DNA from: Flavobacterium sp. HSC-32F16
GTDB lineage: Bacteria > Bacteroidota > Bacteroidia > Flavobacteriales > Flavobacteriaceae
NCBI RefSeq assembly: GCF_024171645.1
Contig: NZ_JALKAC010000002.1
Coordinates: 992,001-1,056,000, forward strand
Direction: 5' to 3'
DNA length: 64,000 nucleotides
A model generated the notes under the pieces. It searched no databases, had not been told where the DNA came from, and was given only the letters and a program-made list of their open reading frames with translations. The position numbers and the translations under genes are program-made. Positions 8,090 through 17,024 of the stretch are shown piece after piece (the stretch's first letter is position 1; each line of letters begins with the position of its first letter).

Positions 8090-8776
8090 ATGTTCAAAAA
8101 TAAATCTTACATAGGTATTTCGTTTATTATTTTGATTTTCGGAATTTATGCAGTGCCAAAAATTGTTGACAGAATTAAAAATGATAGCGTTGTAAAAGGA
8201 GATCGTTTAGATAATGTAGGTTCTAAAAGTTCTAAAGATGCTAAATTATTAACGATTGGTCCGGCTCCAAAATTTGAATTGACAAATCAGGACAACGTTA
8301 AAATATCTAATGAAACCTACAAAGGAAAAGTGTATGTTTTAGAATTTTTCTTTACAACTTGCCCTTCAATCTGCCCAAAGATGAACATGAGTATGCTGGA
8401 AATCGAAAAAACGTTTTTTGGTAATCCAAACTTCGGAATTGTCTCTATTACAATTGATCCGGCTCATGATACACCACAGGTTTTAAAAGATCATGCAAAA
8501 CTATTAGGCGTAAAATCTGCTTCATGGAATTTCCTGACTGGAGATAAAGCAACCATTATGGACTTGTCAAACAAAGGATTTAATTTGTATGCCGGAGAAA
8601 ATTCAAAAGTAAGCGGCGGTTTCGAGCATTCTGGTTTATTTGCTTTAATTGATAAAGACGGAAACATTCGCTGCCGAAAAGATGAATTTGGAAACCCAAA
8701 CATCTACTACGATGGTTTAGATAAAAAAGGAGTTAGAGATATTCAACAAGACATTAAAATACTATTAGAAGAATAA
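8090..8776 (+). CDS. SCO1/SenC family copper chaperone for cytochrome c oxidase
   Basis: SCO proteins deliver copper to the CuA site of oxidase subunit II or reduce its cysteines. This 228-residue protein has an N-terminal membrane anchor (ISFIILIFGIYAVPKI) and a thioredoxin-like domain. Both copper-ligand elements are present: the CxxxC in FFTTCPSICPKMN and the distant histidine in GGFEHSGLFALID. The segment SITIDPAHDTPQVLK is also typical of the family. It lies between a cysteine-free SCO-like protein and a DUF420 protein, directly after oxidase subunit genes, which fits a role in oxidase assembly. Confidence 0.93.
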   Translation: MFKNKSYIGISFIILIFGIYAVPKIVDRIKNDSVVKGDRLDNVGSKSSKDAKLLTIGPAPKFELTNQDNVKISNETYKGKVYVLEFFFTTCPSICPKMNMSMLEIEKTFFGNPNFGIVSITIDPAHDTPQVLKDHAKLLGVKSASWNFLTGDKATIMDLSNKGFNLYAGENSKVSGGFEHSGLFALIDKDGNIRCRKDEFGNPNIYYDGLDKKGVRDIQQDIKILLEE

Positions 8777-8778
8777 AA

Positions 8779-9321
8779 ATGGAAGATCATTCATTAGAAA
8801 AAAAATACAATAAATACATCGTTGCGGTTTCAATTATTATCCCGGTTGTTGTGGCAATCCTTTTCGGAATCAAATTAAAAGATTTTGGCATTAACGTTGA
8901 GCCACTTTCATTTTTACCTCCCATTTATGCTACTACAAATGGAATTACGGCTATTGTTTTAGTTTGGGCTGTTATTGCTGTTAAAAACGGAAAACTTAAA
9001 TTACACGAACGATTAATGACTTTTGCTATAGCATTGTCTGTAGCGTTTTTAGTAATGTATGTTGCGTATCATATGACTTCAGATTCGACAAAGTTTGGAG
9101 GCGAGGGAATTATACGTTATGTATATTTCTTTATTTTATTAACTCACATTTTATTGTCTATCGCAATCATTCCGTTAGTATTGATTACGTATGTAAGAGC
9201 ACTTGCACAAAGATTTGACAGACATAAAAAAATAGCTAAAATTACTTTTCCGCTTTGGTTATACGTGGCGGTTACAGGAGTTGTAGTTTATTTAATGATT
9301 TCTCCTTACTATGTATACTAA
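8779..9321 (+). CDS. DUF420 family membrane protein
   Basis: The 180-residue integral membrane protein has five predicted helices and the DUF420 features: an early LPPIYATTNGITAIVLVW, the charged linker GKLKLHERLMTF, and a histidine-bearing YVAYHMTSDS between helices. DUF420 proteins (Bacillus CtaM/YozB relatives) are linked to maturation of heme-copper oxidases. The start codon is two bases after the SCO stop and its end overlaps the next small gene, so it is in the same operon. The histidines could be metal or heme ligands, but that is inference. Confidence 0.88.
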   Translation: MEDHSLEKKYNKYIVAVSIIIPVVVAILFGIKLKDFGINVEPLSFLPPIYATTNGITAIVLVWAVIAVKNGKLKLHERLMTFAIALSVAFLVMYVAYHMTSDSTKFGGEGIIRYVYFFILLTHILLSIAIIPLVLITYVRALAQRFDRHKKIAKITFPLWLYVAVTGVVVYLMISPYYVY

Positions 9322-9583
9322 AAATAAAATATCAACTTTTAAAACTTCAAATTCCAGATTGAAAAAAATGGTTTTTGGAATTTGTATTTTCTTAATTGGA
9401 ATTTCAGCAAATGCTCAATGTGCCATGTGTCGCGCAGCACTTGCAGGAGATTCGAACATCAAAAAAGCTGAAGCTGTAAATGACGGAATCGTTTTTTTAA
9501 TGATAGTTCCGTATTTACTGGTAGCCATAATTGGGTATCTAATTTATAGAATGTACCAATCGAAAAAGAAAAAGGCAGAATAA
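9311..9583 (+). CDS. Small membrane protein with Cys-rich motif (unknown function)
   Basis: The product is about 90 residues. A hydrophobic segment ends in a plausible signal-peptidase site (ISANAQ), and the mature protein would begin with CAMCRAALAGDS, a CxxC motif right at its N terminus. A second helix (MIVPYLLVAIIGYLIYRMY) and a lysine-rich tail (QSKKKKAE) follow. The ATG at 9311 overlaps the DUF420 stop; a TTG at 9359 (read KKMVFGICIF) would give a more usual signal peptide. Its place at the end of an oxidase-assembly operon suggests metal or redox handling, but no function is established that I know of. Confidence 0.7.
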   Translation: MYTKNKISTFKTSNSRLKKMVFGICIFLIGISANAQCAMCRAALAGDSNIKKAEAVNDGIVFLMIVPYLLVAIIGYLIYRMYQSKKKKAE

Positions 9584-9600
9584 TTATTCTGCCTTTTTTT
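9569..9600. terminator. Bidirectional terminator between convergent genes
   Basis: GGCAGAATAA/TTATTCTGCC is a perfect 20-base palindrome with A-runs before it and T-runs after it. It includes the stop codon of the small Cys protein gene and ends at the stop of the opposing DUF4403 gene, so it can serve both. Confidence 0.85.
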
Positions 9601-11006
9601 TATTTTAATCCGTTTACGGAAACATTCACAGTACCGTTTATTTTAATGAAGGCTATAATCGCCTGATTTGTTAACTGAATTTTGTCAAACTGAATATCTT
9701 CCATTTTTCCGTTTACAAAAACTCCAGGCATTGGTGAATAGTTTTTAAGATAGGCTGCCATACTTTTTTTGCCTTCTTCTAAATTCGGCTGAATAGAATA
9801 ACGACAGCTTTCTTCCATCTTTTTTAAAACATACCCTTGGGCAAGCCAGTTTGCAGTTCGCATTAATCTGCTTTTGGTGTCCAGAACATAATCCAGTTTG
9901 TCAAAATAAATTTCTTTTGTCTGCGCATTATATTGTGGAATTCCGTTTAAATAAAGTGTTCCGTTTATCGATCCTAATATATCAAGCGCAATAATCATCT
10001 TGCCGTTTTTATGCCAGATTGATACGTTTTTTACCGTAACTTTTTTGCTTCCTGAACCAAATTCCTGTCCTGCAAAATTAGTAGTCATAATTTTTGAAGC
10101 ATCAACATAACTCGAAATTGCAGCAATATTGGCTGAAATCTGATTCGGGATTTTGCTAACCGGTTTCAAAACAATCTTATTGGCATTGAACTTAGATTCT
10201 GGCTGCTTGCCTACAATAGTTTCCATATTGCATTTCATGCCCATTTCTAGTAAAAATGAATCTTTTTTAAGCTTTGCATTAGTAGAATAAATTTCAACAG
10301 GAACAATTCTCAGCCAGCTTTCATAAGTGTCACTCATTTGAATTGGTGTACAGATTTTTTCTAAAGCTGATAAAACATTCGGTTTAAAATCCATTGACTT
10401 TTCGATTGCGTCATCAATTGTATGTTCGAGTTTCGATTTAAAAATAGAAATCGCCGGATTGATCAAATAAGTAATCGGCATATTTTTTCCAAATACCGTC
10501 ATCGTTGGGCTTTCGTTCCAGTCTAAAGATTTGAATTCTGTTTTAGTATTTAGTTTCCAGTTTGTCAAAGCGACTTCGCTGGATAATGTAATAGTTCCGT
10601 TTAAGTTGAACTCGCGGGTATCATAAAATTCTACGCCAAGTTTTTTAGTTCCAATGCGATATTTAATATTGGCTTTTAATGGCAGGATAGTTTTGATTTT
10701 TTTATCTGGATTGGCCGGATCATTTAGGATTTTTATCGGCGCTTGCTTCCAGATTTTTATCTGGATATCGTCATCTTCAATATCATTGTCTTCATAAATT
10801 AATCCATTTAAGATTGAATTTGTTTGATTTTCAATGTCTTTTAGTTTAACTGTAATAGGCAGATTGATAAAAGATGGACTTGCGTCATAAACCAGCGGAC
10901 TAGCATCATCTGGTTCTGGTTTTAGTGTTTCTATTTTTTGAGTTGATGAACAGCTAAAAAATAGCGCAGTTACTGCAAACACTGAGATTTTCGGAAAAAA
11001 CTTCAT
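9600..11006 (-). CDS. DUF4403 family lipoprotein
   Basis: The 468-residue protein starts with a lipoprotein signal (MKFFPKISVFAVTALFFSCSS; the lipobox cysteine is near residue 20). The body matches DUF4403, a Bacteroidota family whose fold resembles lipid-binding tubular proteins: YDASPSFINLPITVKLKDIE near the start, and a repeated pattern of long amphipathic strands ending in IIAFIKINGTVNVSVNGLK. Function is unknown; an envelope lipid-handling role is only suggested. I start at the ATG at 11006, because a longer reading from 11033 would begin inside the predicted -7 element. Confidence 0.85.
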   Translation of the reverse strand: MKFFPKISVFAVTALFFSCSSTQKIETLKPEPDDASPLVYDASPSFINLPITVKLKDIENQTNSILNGLIYEDNDIEDDDIQIKIWKQAPIKILNDPANPDKKIKTILPLKANIKYRIGTKKLGVEFYDTREFNLNGTITLSSEVALTNWKLNTKTEFKSLDWNESPTMTVFGKNMPITYLINPAISIFKSKLEHTIDDAIEKSMDFKPNVLSALEKICTPIQMSDTYESWLRIVPVEIYSTNAKLKKDSFLLEMGMKCNMETIVGKQPESKFNANKIVLKPVSKIPNQISANIAAISSYVDASKIMTTNFAGQEFGSGSKKVTVKNVSIWHKNGKMIIALDILGSINGTLYLNGIPQYNAQTKEIYFDKLDYVLDTKSRLMRTANWLAQGYVLKKMEESCRYSIQPNLEEGKKSMAAYLKNYSPMPGVFVNGKMEDIQFDKIQLTNQAIIAFIKINGTVNVSVNGLK

Positions 11007-11030
11007 AGTTAATGCTTTTTTTAAGTGAAG

Positions 11031-11038
11031 CAAAAGTA
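11031..11038 (-). promoter_or_regulatory. -7 promoter element upstream of the DUF4403 gene
   Basis: On the minus strand this reads TACTTTTG, an exact TAnnTTTG match, 25 bases before the ATG at 11006. Confidence 0.55.
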
Positions 11039-11187
11039 ATAAAACAATTAAATTATCTTGTTAAAGTGTAACATTTGATAATAAGTACCGTCTTATTTAA
11101 AAAGACTATGATAAAAAGTATTAACGTTTCGTTATCATAATTTACTTATAAAAAATATTATTATTGTTTTAAAAATTTAACAATACC

Positions 11188-11889
11188 ATGATCGAAATCA
11201 AAGATTTACATAAATCCTATAAAATGGGTAGTTCGGAGTTGCATGTGTTGAAAGGGATAAATTTTAATATTGCAGAAGGAGAATTAGTAGCCATTATGGG
11301 ATCATCCGGATCTGGAAAATCGACTCTTCTTAATATCTTAGGAATTCTTGATGAAGCTGATTCTGGTAGTTATATTTTAGACAAAACTCCAATTAAAAAA
11401 TTAAACGAAACTTTAGCTTCAAAATACAGAAACAAGTTTTTGGGTTTCGTTTTTCAGTCTTTTAATCTAATAAATTACAAATCTGCGCTGGATAACGTGG
11501 CTATGCCTTTATACTATCAAGGTGTTAAAAGAAAAGAACGTTATGATATTGCAATGAAATATCTTGAAAAAGTAGGTTTGGGATCTCATTCTCATCACTT
11601 GCCAAATGAGCTTTCAGGAGGGCAGAAACAACGTGTGGCAATTGCAAGAGCATTGGCATCGAACCCAAAAGTTTTATTGGCAGACGAACCTACAGGTGCT
11701 TTAGATACTAAAACTTCTTATGAAGTGATGGAGCTTATCCAGGGAATTAATGACGAAGGAAAAACGATTTTGATCGTTACACACGAACCTGATATTGCCG
11801 CAATGTGCAAAAGAAATGTGGTCCTGAAAGACGGATTAATTATTGACGATAAATTAGTAGAACAAGTTAGAGCTTCATCTTATGTTTAA
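11188..11889 (+). CDS. ABC transporter ATP-binding protein (MacB/LolD type)
   Basis: The 233-residue ATPase has all nucleotide-binding motifs: Walker A GSSGSGKST near residue 38, signature LSGGQKQRVAIARAL near residue 142, Walker B VLLADEPTGALD near residue 162, and the switch histidine in LIVTHEPD. The sequence belongs to the MacB/LolD/FtsE-like class that energises mechanotransmission-type permeases rather than classical importers. It overlaps the following permease by eight bases and heads a six-gene export locus. The 180 bases upstream are AT-rich, without an obvious consensus -7 box. Confidence 0.95.
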   Translation: MIEIKDLHKSYKMGSSELHVLKGINFNIAEGELVAIMGSSGSGKSTLLNILGILDEADSGSYILDKTPIKKLNETLASKYRNKFLGFVFQSFNLINYKSALDNVAMPLYYQGVKRKERYDIAMKYLEKVGLGSHSHHLPNELSGGQKQRVAIARALASNPKVLLADEPTGALDTKTSYEVMELIQGINDEGKTILIVTHEPDIAAMCKRNVVLKDGLIIDDKLVEQVRASSYV

Positions 11890-13126
11890 TATCGAGCGTT
11901 GGCAGGAAATATTTGAGGCAATTTCCAAAAATAGACTCCGCACATTTCTGACAGGAATTTCGGTGGCATCGGGGATTTTTATTTTAGTGATTTTGCTTGG
12001 AGCAGGTAAAGGGCTTCAAAATGGTATTGAAAAACAATTTGAGCGCGATGCGGCCGGAATTATCGAAGTATGGTCTGGTGTTACGACAAAAGAATATAAA
12101 GGACTGAATCCTGGAAGACAAATCCAGTTTCGAAATAGTGATTATAATCAGTCTACTCAAAAGTTTGAAGATAAATTAGATTTAAGAGCTTCTACACAAA
12201 ATTATTGGGGACAGGCTTTTTCGTATGGAAAAGAATCGGGAAGTTATCAGTTTAGAGGCGTAGATCCTGATTATGGAGGCATTGAAAACCTAACAATAGT
12301 TCAGGGACGTTATGTAAATAGTAAAGATTTACAGAATAACGAAAAAGTCGCTGTTATTGGAATGAAATTAAAAAACGATTTGCTAAAGGATAAGGAGGCC
12401 ATAGGTGAAGAAATTTTAATTAACAATATTAGTTTTAAAGTAATCGGTGTTTTTACAGATCCGGGAGGAGAAAGAGAAGAAACCAGAGCATACCTGCCTT
12501 TAACTACGGTTCAAAGAACTTTTGGAGGCGGAGATAAAATCAGTAATTTGTTTTTTACTTTAAAAAAGACAAGTAATTATGATGAAGCTTTAGCACAATC
12601 AGAAAAATTTACCAAAGATCTAAAAGACCTGTTAAAAAGTAAAAACGTTGTGGCTCCGGAGGATGATGGAGGAGTTGGTGTTTATAATTCGGTTAAAGAT
12701 GCCAAACAGTTTTATGATTTAAATCTTTACATCCGATTGTTTTTTTGGTGGGTTGGTATTTTTACCATTATTGCCGGTGTAGTTGGGGTAAGTAATATTA
12801 TGCTGATTATTGTAAAAGAAAGAACAAAAGAAATTGGAATAAGAAAAGCGTTAGGAGCTTCTCCGTTTTCGATTATTTCCATGATACTTCATGAATCGAT
12901 ATTTATTACCACTATTGCTGGATTTACAGGACTTTTAGGAAGTTTGTTATTGTTGGAATTTGTAGGGCCGATGGTTCAGAGTGAATATTTTAGAAATCCG
13001 GAAGTAGACTTCAGCGTGGCTTTAACAACGTTGTTTTTACTTGTGTTTGCAGGAGCCTTGGCAGGATTTTTCCCGGCATACAGAGCAGCCAAAATCAAAC
13101 CTATTGTAGCACTTAGAGACGAATAA
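11882..13126 (+). CDS. MacB-like ABC transporter permease (first copy)
   Basis: The 414-residue permease has the MacB topology: an N-terminal helix (ISVASGIFILVILLGAGKGL), a large periplasmic domain (about residues 45-275), then three C-terminal helices. The FtsX-like core motif NIMLIIVKERTKEIGIRKALGA is present, and the protein ends in AGFFPAYRAAKIKPIVALRDE. It overlaps the ATPase gene and is separated by two bases from a second permease of the same type, so the pair probably forms a heterodimer driven by one ATPase. MacB-type systems export peptides, lipoproteins or antibiotics; the substrate here cannot be told. Confidence 0.93.
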   Translation: MFNIERWQEIFEAISKNRLRTFLTGISVASGIFILVILLGAGKGLQNGIEKQFERDAAGIIEVWSGVTTKEYKGLNPGRQIQFRNSDYNQSTQKFEDKLDLRASTQNYWGQAFSYGKESGSYQFRGVDPDYGGIENLTIVQGRYVNSKDLQNNEKVAVIGMKLKNDLLKDKEAIGEEILINNISFKVIGVFTDPGGEREETRAYLPLTTVQRTFGGGDKISNLFFTLKKTSNYDEALAQSEKFTKDLKDLLKSKNVVAPEDDGGVGVYNSVKDAKQFYDLNLYIRLFFWWVGIFTIIAGVVGVSNIMLIIVKERTKEIGIRKALGASPFSIISMILHESIFITTIAGFTGLLGSLLLLEFVGPMVQSEYFRNPEVDFSVALTTLFLLVFAGALAGFFPAYRAAKIKPIVALRDE

Positions 13127-13128
13127 TT

Positions 13129-14394
13129 ATGTTTAAAAAAGATAATTGGGACGAAATTATACAGGCCTTAACGGCTAACCCATTCAGAACAATTCTGACG
13201 GCTTTTGGTGTTTTTTGGGGAATTTTTATTTTGGTAATCCTTCTCGCAGCCAGTAATGGTTTAGAAAACGGTATTAAAAAAGGATTTGACGGAATTGCGA
13301 CTAACACCATGTTTATGTGGAGTCAGACCACATCAAAAGCTTATAAGGGACTTCCTAAAACCCGTCGTTATGATTTTAGAAACAGCGATGTTGCAGCTTT
13401 AAAAGCAGCGCTTCCAGATTTATTATATGTTTCGCCAAGAAATCAATTAGGTGATTTTAACGGAACAAATAATGTAGTTCGAGGCACAAAAACTTCTGCC
13501 TTTACTATTTATGGGGATTATCCGGAACTGATTAAGCAGCAGCCGATGGATATTATAAAAGGACGTTTTGTAAATCAACAGGATATTCTGGAGAAAAGAA
13601 AAATTGCGGTAATTGGTAAAGGGGTTATCAGTGAACTTTATGGAAAAGAAGAAGAAGCGGTTGGATCTTATATTAAAATAAACGGCATAAATTTCATGGT
13701 TGTAGGGGTTTATAAATCCAAACAGCAAGGCGGAAATGCAGAGCAGGAACAGAAAAATATTTTTATTCCGTTTACCACTTTTCAACAGGCATTTAATTAC
13801 GGAGATAAAGTAGGATGGATGGCTCTTACTGCAAAAGATGAAACTTCGATAACAGAGTTAAAACCGAAGATTTTAGAAATTATAAAAGCACTTCATTCTA
13901 TAAATCCAACAGACGACAGAGCAGTTGGAAATTTCGACTTGTACGAGCAATTCAATAAAGTACAGAGCTTATTTAATATTCTAAAAATCATTGCTTACTT
14001 CGTTGGGACATTAGTTTTAATTTCTGGCGTAATTGGGATTTCAAATATTATGCTGATTGTAGTTAAAGAACGTACCAAAGAAATTGGAATAAGAAGAGCT
14101 TTAGGAGCAACTCCGGCGGCAATTCGAGGACAAATATTGTCTGAATCTATTTTTCTAACCATAATTTCCGGAATGCTGGGCATTGCCGTCGCAACGGGAA
14201 TTATTGCAATTTTAAACATGGCTTTAGAGTCAATGCCGCAAGGAAATGACACCATGTTTGCCAATCCAAGTGTCGATTTAGGCGTTGTATTTATTGCCTT
14301 AATCATATTAGTAGGATCTGGTTTGCTGGCAGGATTTATTCCGGCGCAGACCGCAATTAATGTAAAGCCTGTAGATGCTTTACGAACAGAATAA
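13129..14394 (+). CDS. MacB-like ABC transporter permease (second copy)
   Basis: The 421-residue protein is a paralogue of the preceding permease, with the same order: N-terminal helix (FWGIFILVILLAASNGL), periplasmic domain, and the FtsX core NIMLIVVKERTKEIGIRRALGA. The C-terminal helices end in AGFIPAQTAINVKPVDALRTE. It follows the first copy with a two-base gap. The two core motifs are almost identical, while the periplasmic domains differ much more, consistent with a duplication followed by specialisation. An adaptor gene follows after about 40 bases. Confidence 0.93.
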   Translation: MFKKDNWDEIIQALTANPFRTILTAFGVFWGIFILVILLAASNGLENGIKKGFDGIATNTMFMWSQTTSKAYKGLPKTRRYDFRNSDVAALKAALPDLLYVSPRNQLGDFNGTNNVVRGTKTSAFTIYGDYPELIKQQPMDIIKGRFVNQQDILEKRKIAVIGKGVISELYGKEEEAVGSYIKINGINFMVVGVYKSKQQGGNAEQEQKNIFIPFTTFQQAFNYGDKVGWMALTAKDETSITELKPKILEIIKALHSINPTDDRAVGNFDLYEQFNKVQSLFNILKIIAYFVGTLVLISGVIGISNIMLIVVKERTKEIGIRRALGATPAAIRGQILSESIFLTIISGMLGIAVATGIIAILNMALESMPQGNDTMFANPSVDLGVVFIALIILVGSGLLAGFIPAQTAINVKPVDALRTE

Positions 14395-14436
14395 AATTAT
14401 CAATCAAAAAAAATAATCGATTAAACCGAAAACAAA

Positions 14437-15552
14437 ATGAAAAAAGGAGTAACCGTAACCATTTTAATTTTAATTGCTGTAGTGTTTTTTGGCGCACTTT
14501 ACTACTTGTATGCTAAGAATCAGGAATCACCAATTGTTTTTAAAACGGAGAAAGCAGAAATTAAAACAATAGTAAAAAATACAATTGCTACTGGTAATAT
14601 TCAGCCTGATGAAGAGGTCCTAATCAAACCGAACATTTCAGGGATTATTGAAGAAGTTTATATCAAAGCCGGAGAGAAAATTAAAGCTGGAGATATGATT
14701 GCTAAAATTCGAGTGGTTGCAAACGTTTCTAATGTAAGCAGTACTCAGAATCAAGTTCAGACAGCTAAAATCGCTTTAGATAATCAAGAAAGGCTTTTTA
14801 AGAGACAAAAAACATTGTTTGAAAAAGATGTAATTTCAGCAAATGATTTTGATGCTGCTCAAGTTGCGTACACTCAGGCAAAACAAACTTACCTTGCAGC
14901 AAAACAAAGCTTGGATATTGTTAAAACAGGAACAACTACATCATTAGGAAATTATGCCAATACCTTAATTCGTTCTACAGTAAACGGAATGGTTTTACAG
15001 GTTCCGGTAAAAGTAGGAAATCAGGTTATTGAGAGTAATAACTTTAATGAAGGAACTACAATTGCAAGTGTTGCCGATGTTGGAAGAATGATTTTTATTG
15101 GGAAAATTGACGAATCGGAAGTAGGTAAAATCAAAGAAAAAATGCCAATTGAAATTACAGTTGGAGCGATCGAAAATAAAAAATTTGAAGCAGTTCTTAC
15201 CGATATTGCACCAAAAGGTATTGTAGAAAACGGAGCAATTCAGTTTGAAATAAAAGCCAGACTAGAAAATAGAGATGAAACATTTATTAGAGCAGGTTTA
15301 AGTGCAAATGCATCTATTATTCTTGAAAAAGCCGACAAGATTTTGGCTATAAAAGAATCATTGGTACAATTTGACAAAAAAACTCAAAAACCTTATGTAG
15401 AAGTTGAAACTACGTCTCAGAAATTTGAGAGAAGAGATTTAATTTTGGGTGTAAGTGACGGAATTTACGTTCAGGTAAAAAGCGGGATCAAAAACACAGA
15501 TAAAATTAAAATCTGGAATCAGGGTTTGATCGATGAAAAAGAGAAAAAATAA
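14437..15552 (+). CDS. Periplasmic adaptor (HlyD/MacA-type membrane fusion protein), first copy
   Basis: The 371-residue protein has an N-terminal membrane anchor (VTILILIAVVFFGALYYLY) and the adaptor layout. A biotinyl-lipoyl-like half (NISGIIEEVYIKAGEKIKAGDMI) is followed by an alpha-helical hairpin (about residues 95-165, QTAKIALDNQERLFKRQ) and the second lipoyl half (LIRSTVNGMVLQVPVKVGNQV). Beta-barrel domains come last. These proteins bridge the inner-membrane transporter to TolC. It sits between the permeases and TolC. A second adaptor of the same family is encoded two genes downstream. Confidence 0.92.
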   Translation: MKKGVTVTILILIAVVFFGALYYLYAKNQESPIVFKTEKAEIKTIVKNTIATGNIQPDEEVLIKPNISGIIEEVYIKAGEKIKAGDMIAKIRVVANVSNVSSTQNQVQTAKIALDNQERLFKRQKTLFEKDVISANDFDAAQVAYTQAKQTYLAAKQSLDIVKTGTTTSLGNYANTLIRSTVNGMVLQVPVKVGNQVIESNNFNEGTTIASVADVGRMIFIGKIDESEVGKIKEKMPIEITVGAIENKKFEAVLTDIAPKGIVENGAIQFEIKARLENRDETFIRAGLSANASIILEKADKILAIKESLVQFDKKTQKPYVEVETTSQKFERRDLILGVSDGIYVQVKSGIKNTDKIKIWNQGLIDEKEKK

Positions 15553-15590
15553 TTTGAAATTATAAAAGAGTTTTTGGGTTTAAAAAATGT

Positions 15591-15598
15591 TAAATTTG
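15591..15598 (+). promoter_or_regulatory. Internal -7 promoter element upstream of the tolC-like gene
   Basis: TAAATTTG matches TAnnTTTG exactly. It is in the 80-base gap between the first adaptor and the TolC-like gene and could allow separate expression of the outer-membrane channel and the second adaptor. Confidence 0.5.
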
Positions 15599-15632
15599 CG
15601 TAGTAGGGTTACTGCGCCATCATTCGAAATAT

Positions 15633-17018
15633 ATGAAAATAAATAAATATAATAGTCTTGTTTTTGCCATCTTATTCGGTTTTGGATTATCAGGTCAGGC
15701 GCAAACAAAACAATGGACACTGGAAGAATGTGTGAGATACGCATTAGAAAACAACATTACGATTAAATTATCTGAGCTGGATGTAAAAACAGCAAATATT
15801 GATAAAAAAGGTGCATTAGGAAGTTATCTGCCAACAGTAAACGGAAATGCTTCACACTCTTGGAACATTGGTTTGAACGTTAACCCTGTTACCAATATTG
15901 CCACTACACAAACTACTCAGTATTCTTCATTAGGTGTAAATGCAAATGTTGATATTTACAAAGGGCTGCAAAATCAAAATGCTTACAGAAGAGCTTCTCT
16001 TTCGATTATAGCATCAAAATATCAATTGTTGAAAATGCAGGAAGATATTTCACTGAATGTTGCCAATGCTTTTCTTCAGATTTTGTCTAATAAAGAAGAT
16101 TTAAAAGTTAAAAAAGAACAGTTAGCTATTGATGAAAAACGTTACACACGTTCTGAAGAAATGGTAAATGCAGGGACAATTCCGCGTGGTGATTTATTTG
16201 ACCTAAAAGCAACTGTCGCCACAGATAAACAGAATATCACAGTTTCTGAAAATAATTTACTGATTTCAAAATTAAGTTTAGCACAGCTTTTACAATTAAA
16301 AGAGTTTGCTGATTTTGATGTAGTAGATGATACAAATGCAAAAGATGAAAACAATATCATGGCACAAACGCCAATTGATATTTACAATAAGGCAAAAGAA
16401 ACCAGAACAGAGTTGAAATTAGCTCAGACGAATCTGGAAATTGCCGAAAAAAATGTTTCGATTGCAAAAGGAGCTTATCAGCCCACTTTAAGAGGTTTCT
16501 ATTCTTTCAGTACAAGTGCAAGTTACAGTGACCGATTAATTGGGACAGATGCAGCAGGAAATCCAATTTTTGCTGGTCCTGATCCTGTTTTGACTCAATT
16601 TAGCGATAACAAAGGACATAATTTTGGTTTTCAATTAAGTGTGCCGATATTTAATGGTTTCTCTGCCAGAAATAATGTTGAAAGAAACAAGGTAAGTTTA
16701 GAGAAATCTAAAATAGATTTAGAACAAAAAAGTTTAGATTTGCAACGTAACGTTTATACGGCATTTACAGATGCAAAAGGAGCTTTAAACACCTATGAAT
16801 CATCAACAGTTACTTTAGAAGCAAGACAGCAGGCATATAATTATGCTAAAGAAAAATATGATGTTGGTTTAATGAATTCATTTGATTTTACACAAGCACA
16901 AACTTTGTTGACAAATGCTCAATCTGACGTTATTAGAACGAAATACGATTACATGTTCAAAATTAAAATACTTGAATTCTATTTTGGAATTCCAATTGTT
17001 CCAATTATTACAAAATAA
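15633..17018 (+). CDS. TolC family outer-membrane efflux channel
   Basis: The 461-residue protein has a signal peptide ending in SGQAQ and then the classic TolC opening QWTLEECVRYALENNITIK. Long coiled-coil helices follow, including ALEARQQAYNYAKEKYDVGL-like segments near residue 400 and YDVGLMNSFDFTQAQTLLTNAQ, with beta-strand parts in between. TolC proteins form the trimeric outer-membrane exit duct of tripartite pumps. It lies between two adaptor genes in a MacAB-like locus and six bases before the second adaptor. A promoter-like element precedes it. Confidence 0.94.
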   Translation: MKINKYNSLVFAILFGFGLSGQAQTKQWTLEECVRYALENNITIKLSELDVKTANIDKKGALGSYLPTVNGNASHSWNIGLNVNPVTNIATTQTTQYSSLGVNANVDIYKGLQNQNAYRRASLSIIASKYQLLKMQEDISLNVANAFLQILSNKEDLKVKKEQLAIDEKRYTRSEEMVNAGTIPRGDLFDLKATVATDKQNITVSENNLLISKLSLAQLLQLKEFADFDVVDDTNAKDENNIMAQTPIDIYNKAKETRTELKLAQTNLEIAEKNVSIAKGAYQPTLRGFYSFSTSASYSDRLIGTDAAGNPIFAGPDPVLTQFSDNKGHNFGFQLSVPIFNGFSARNNVERNKVSLEKSKIDLEQKSLDLQRNVYTAFTDAKGALNTYESSTVTLEARQQAYNYAKEKYDVGLMNSFDFTQAQTLLTNAQSDVIRTKYDYMFKIKILEFYFGIPIVPIITK

Positions 17019-17024
17019 TTTATT

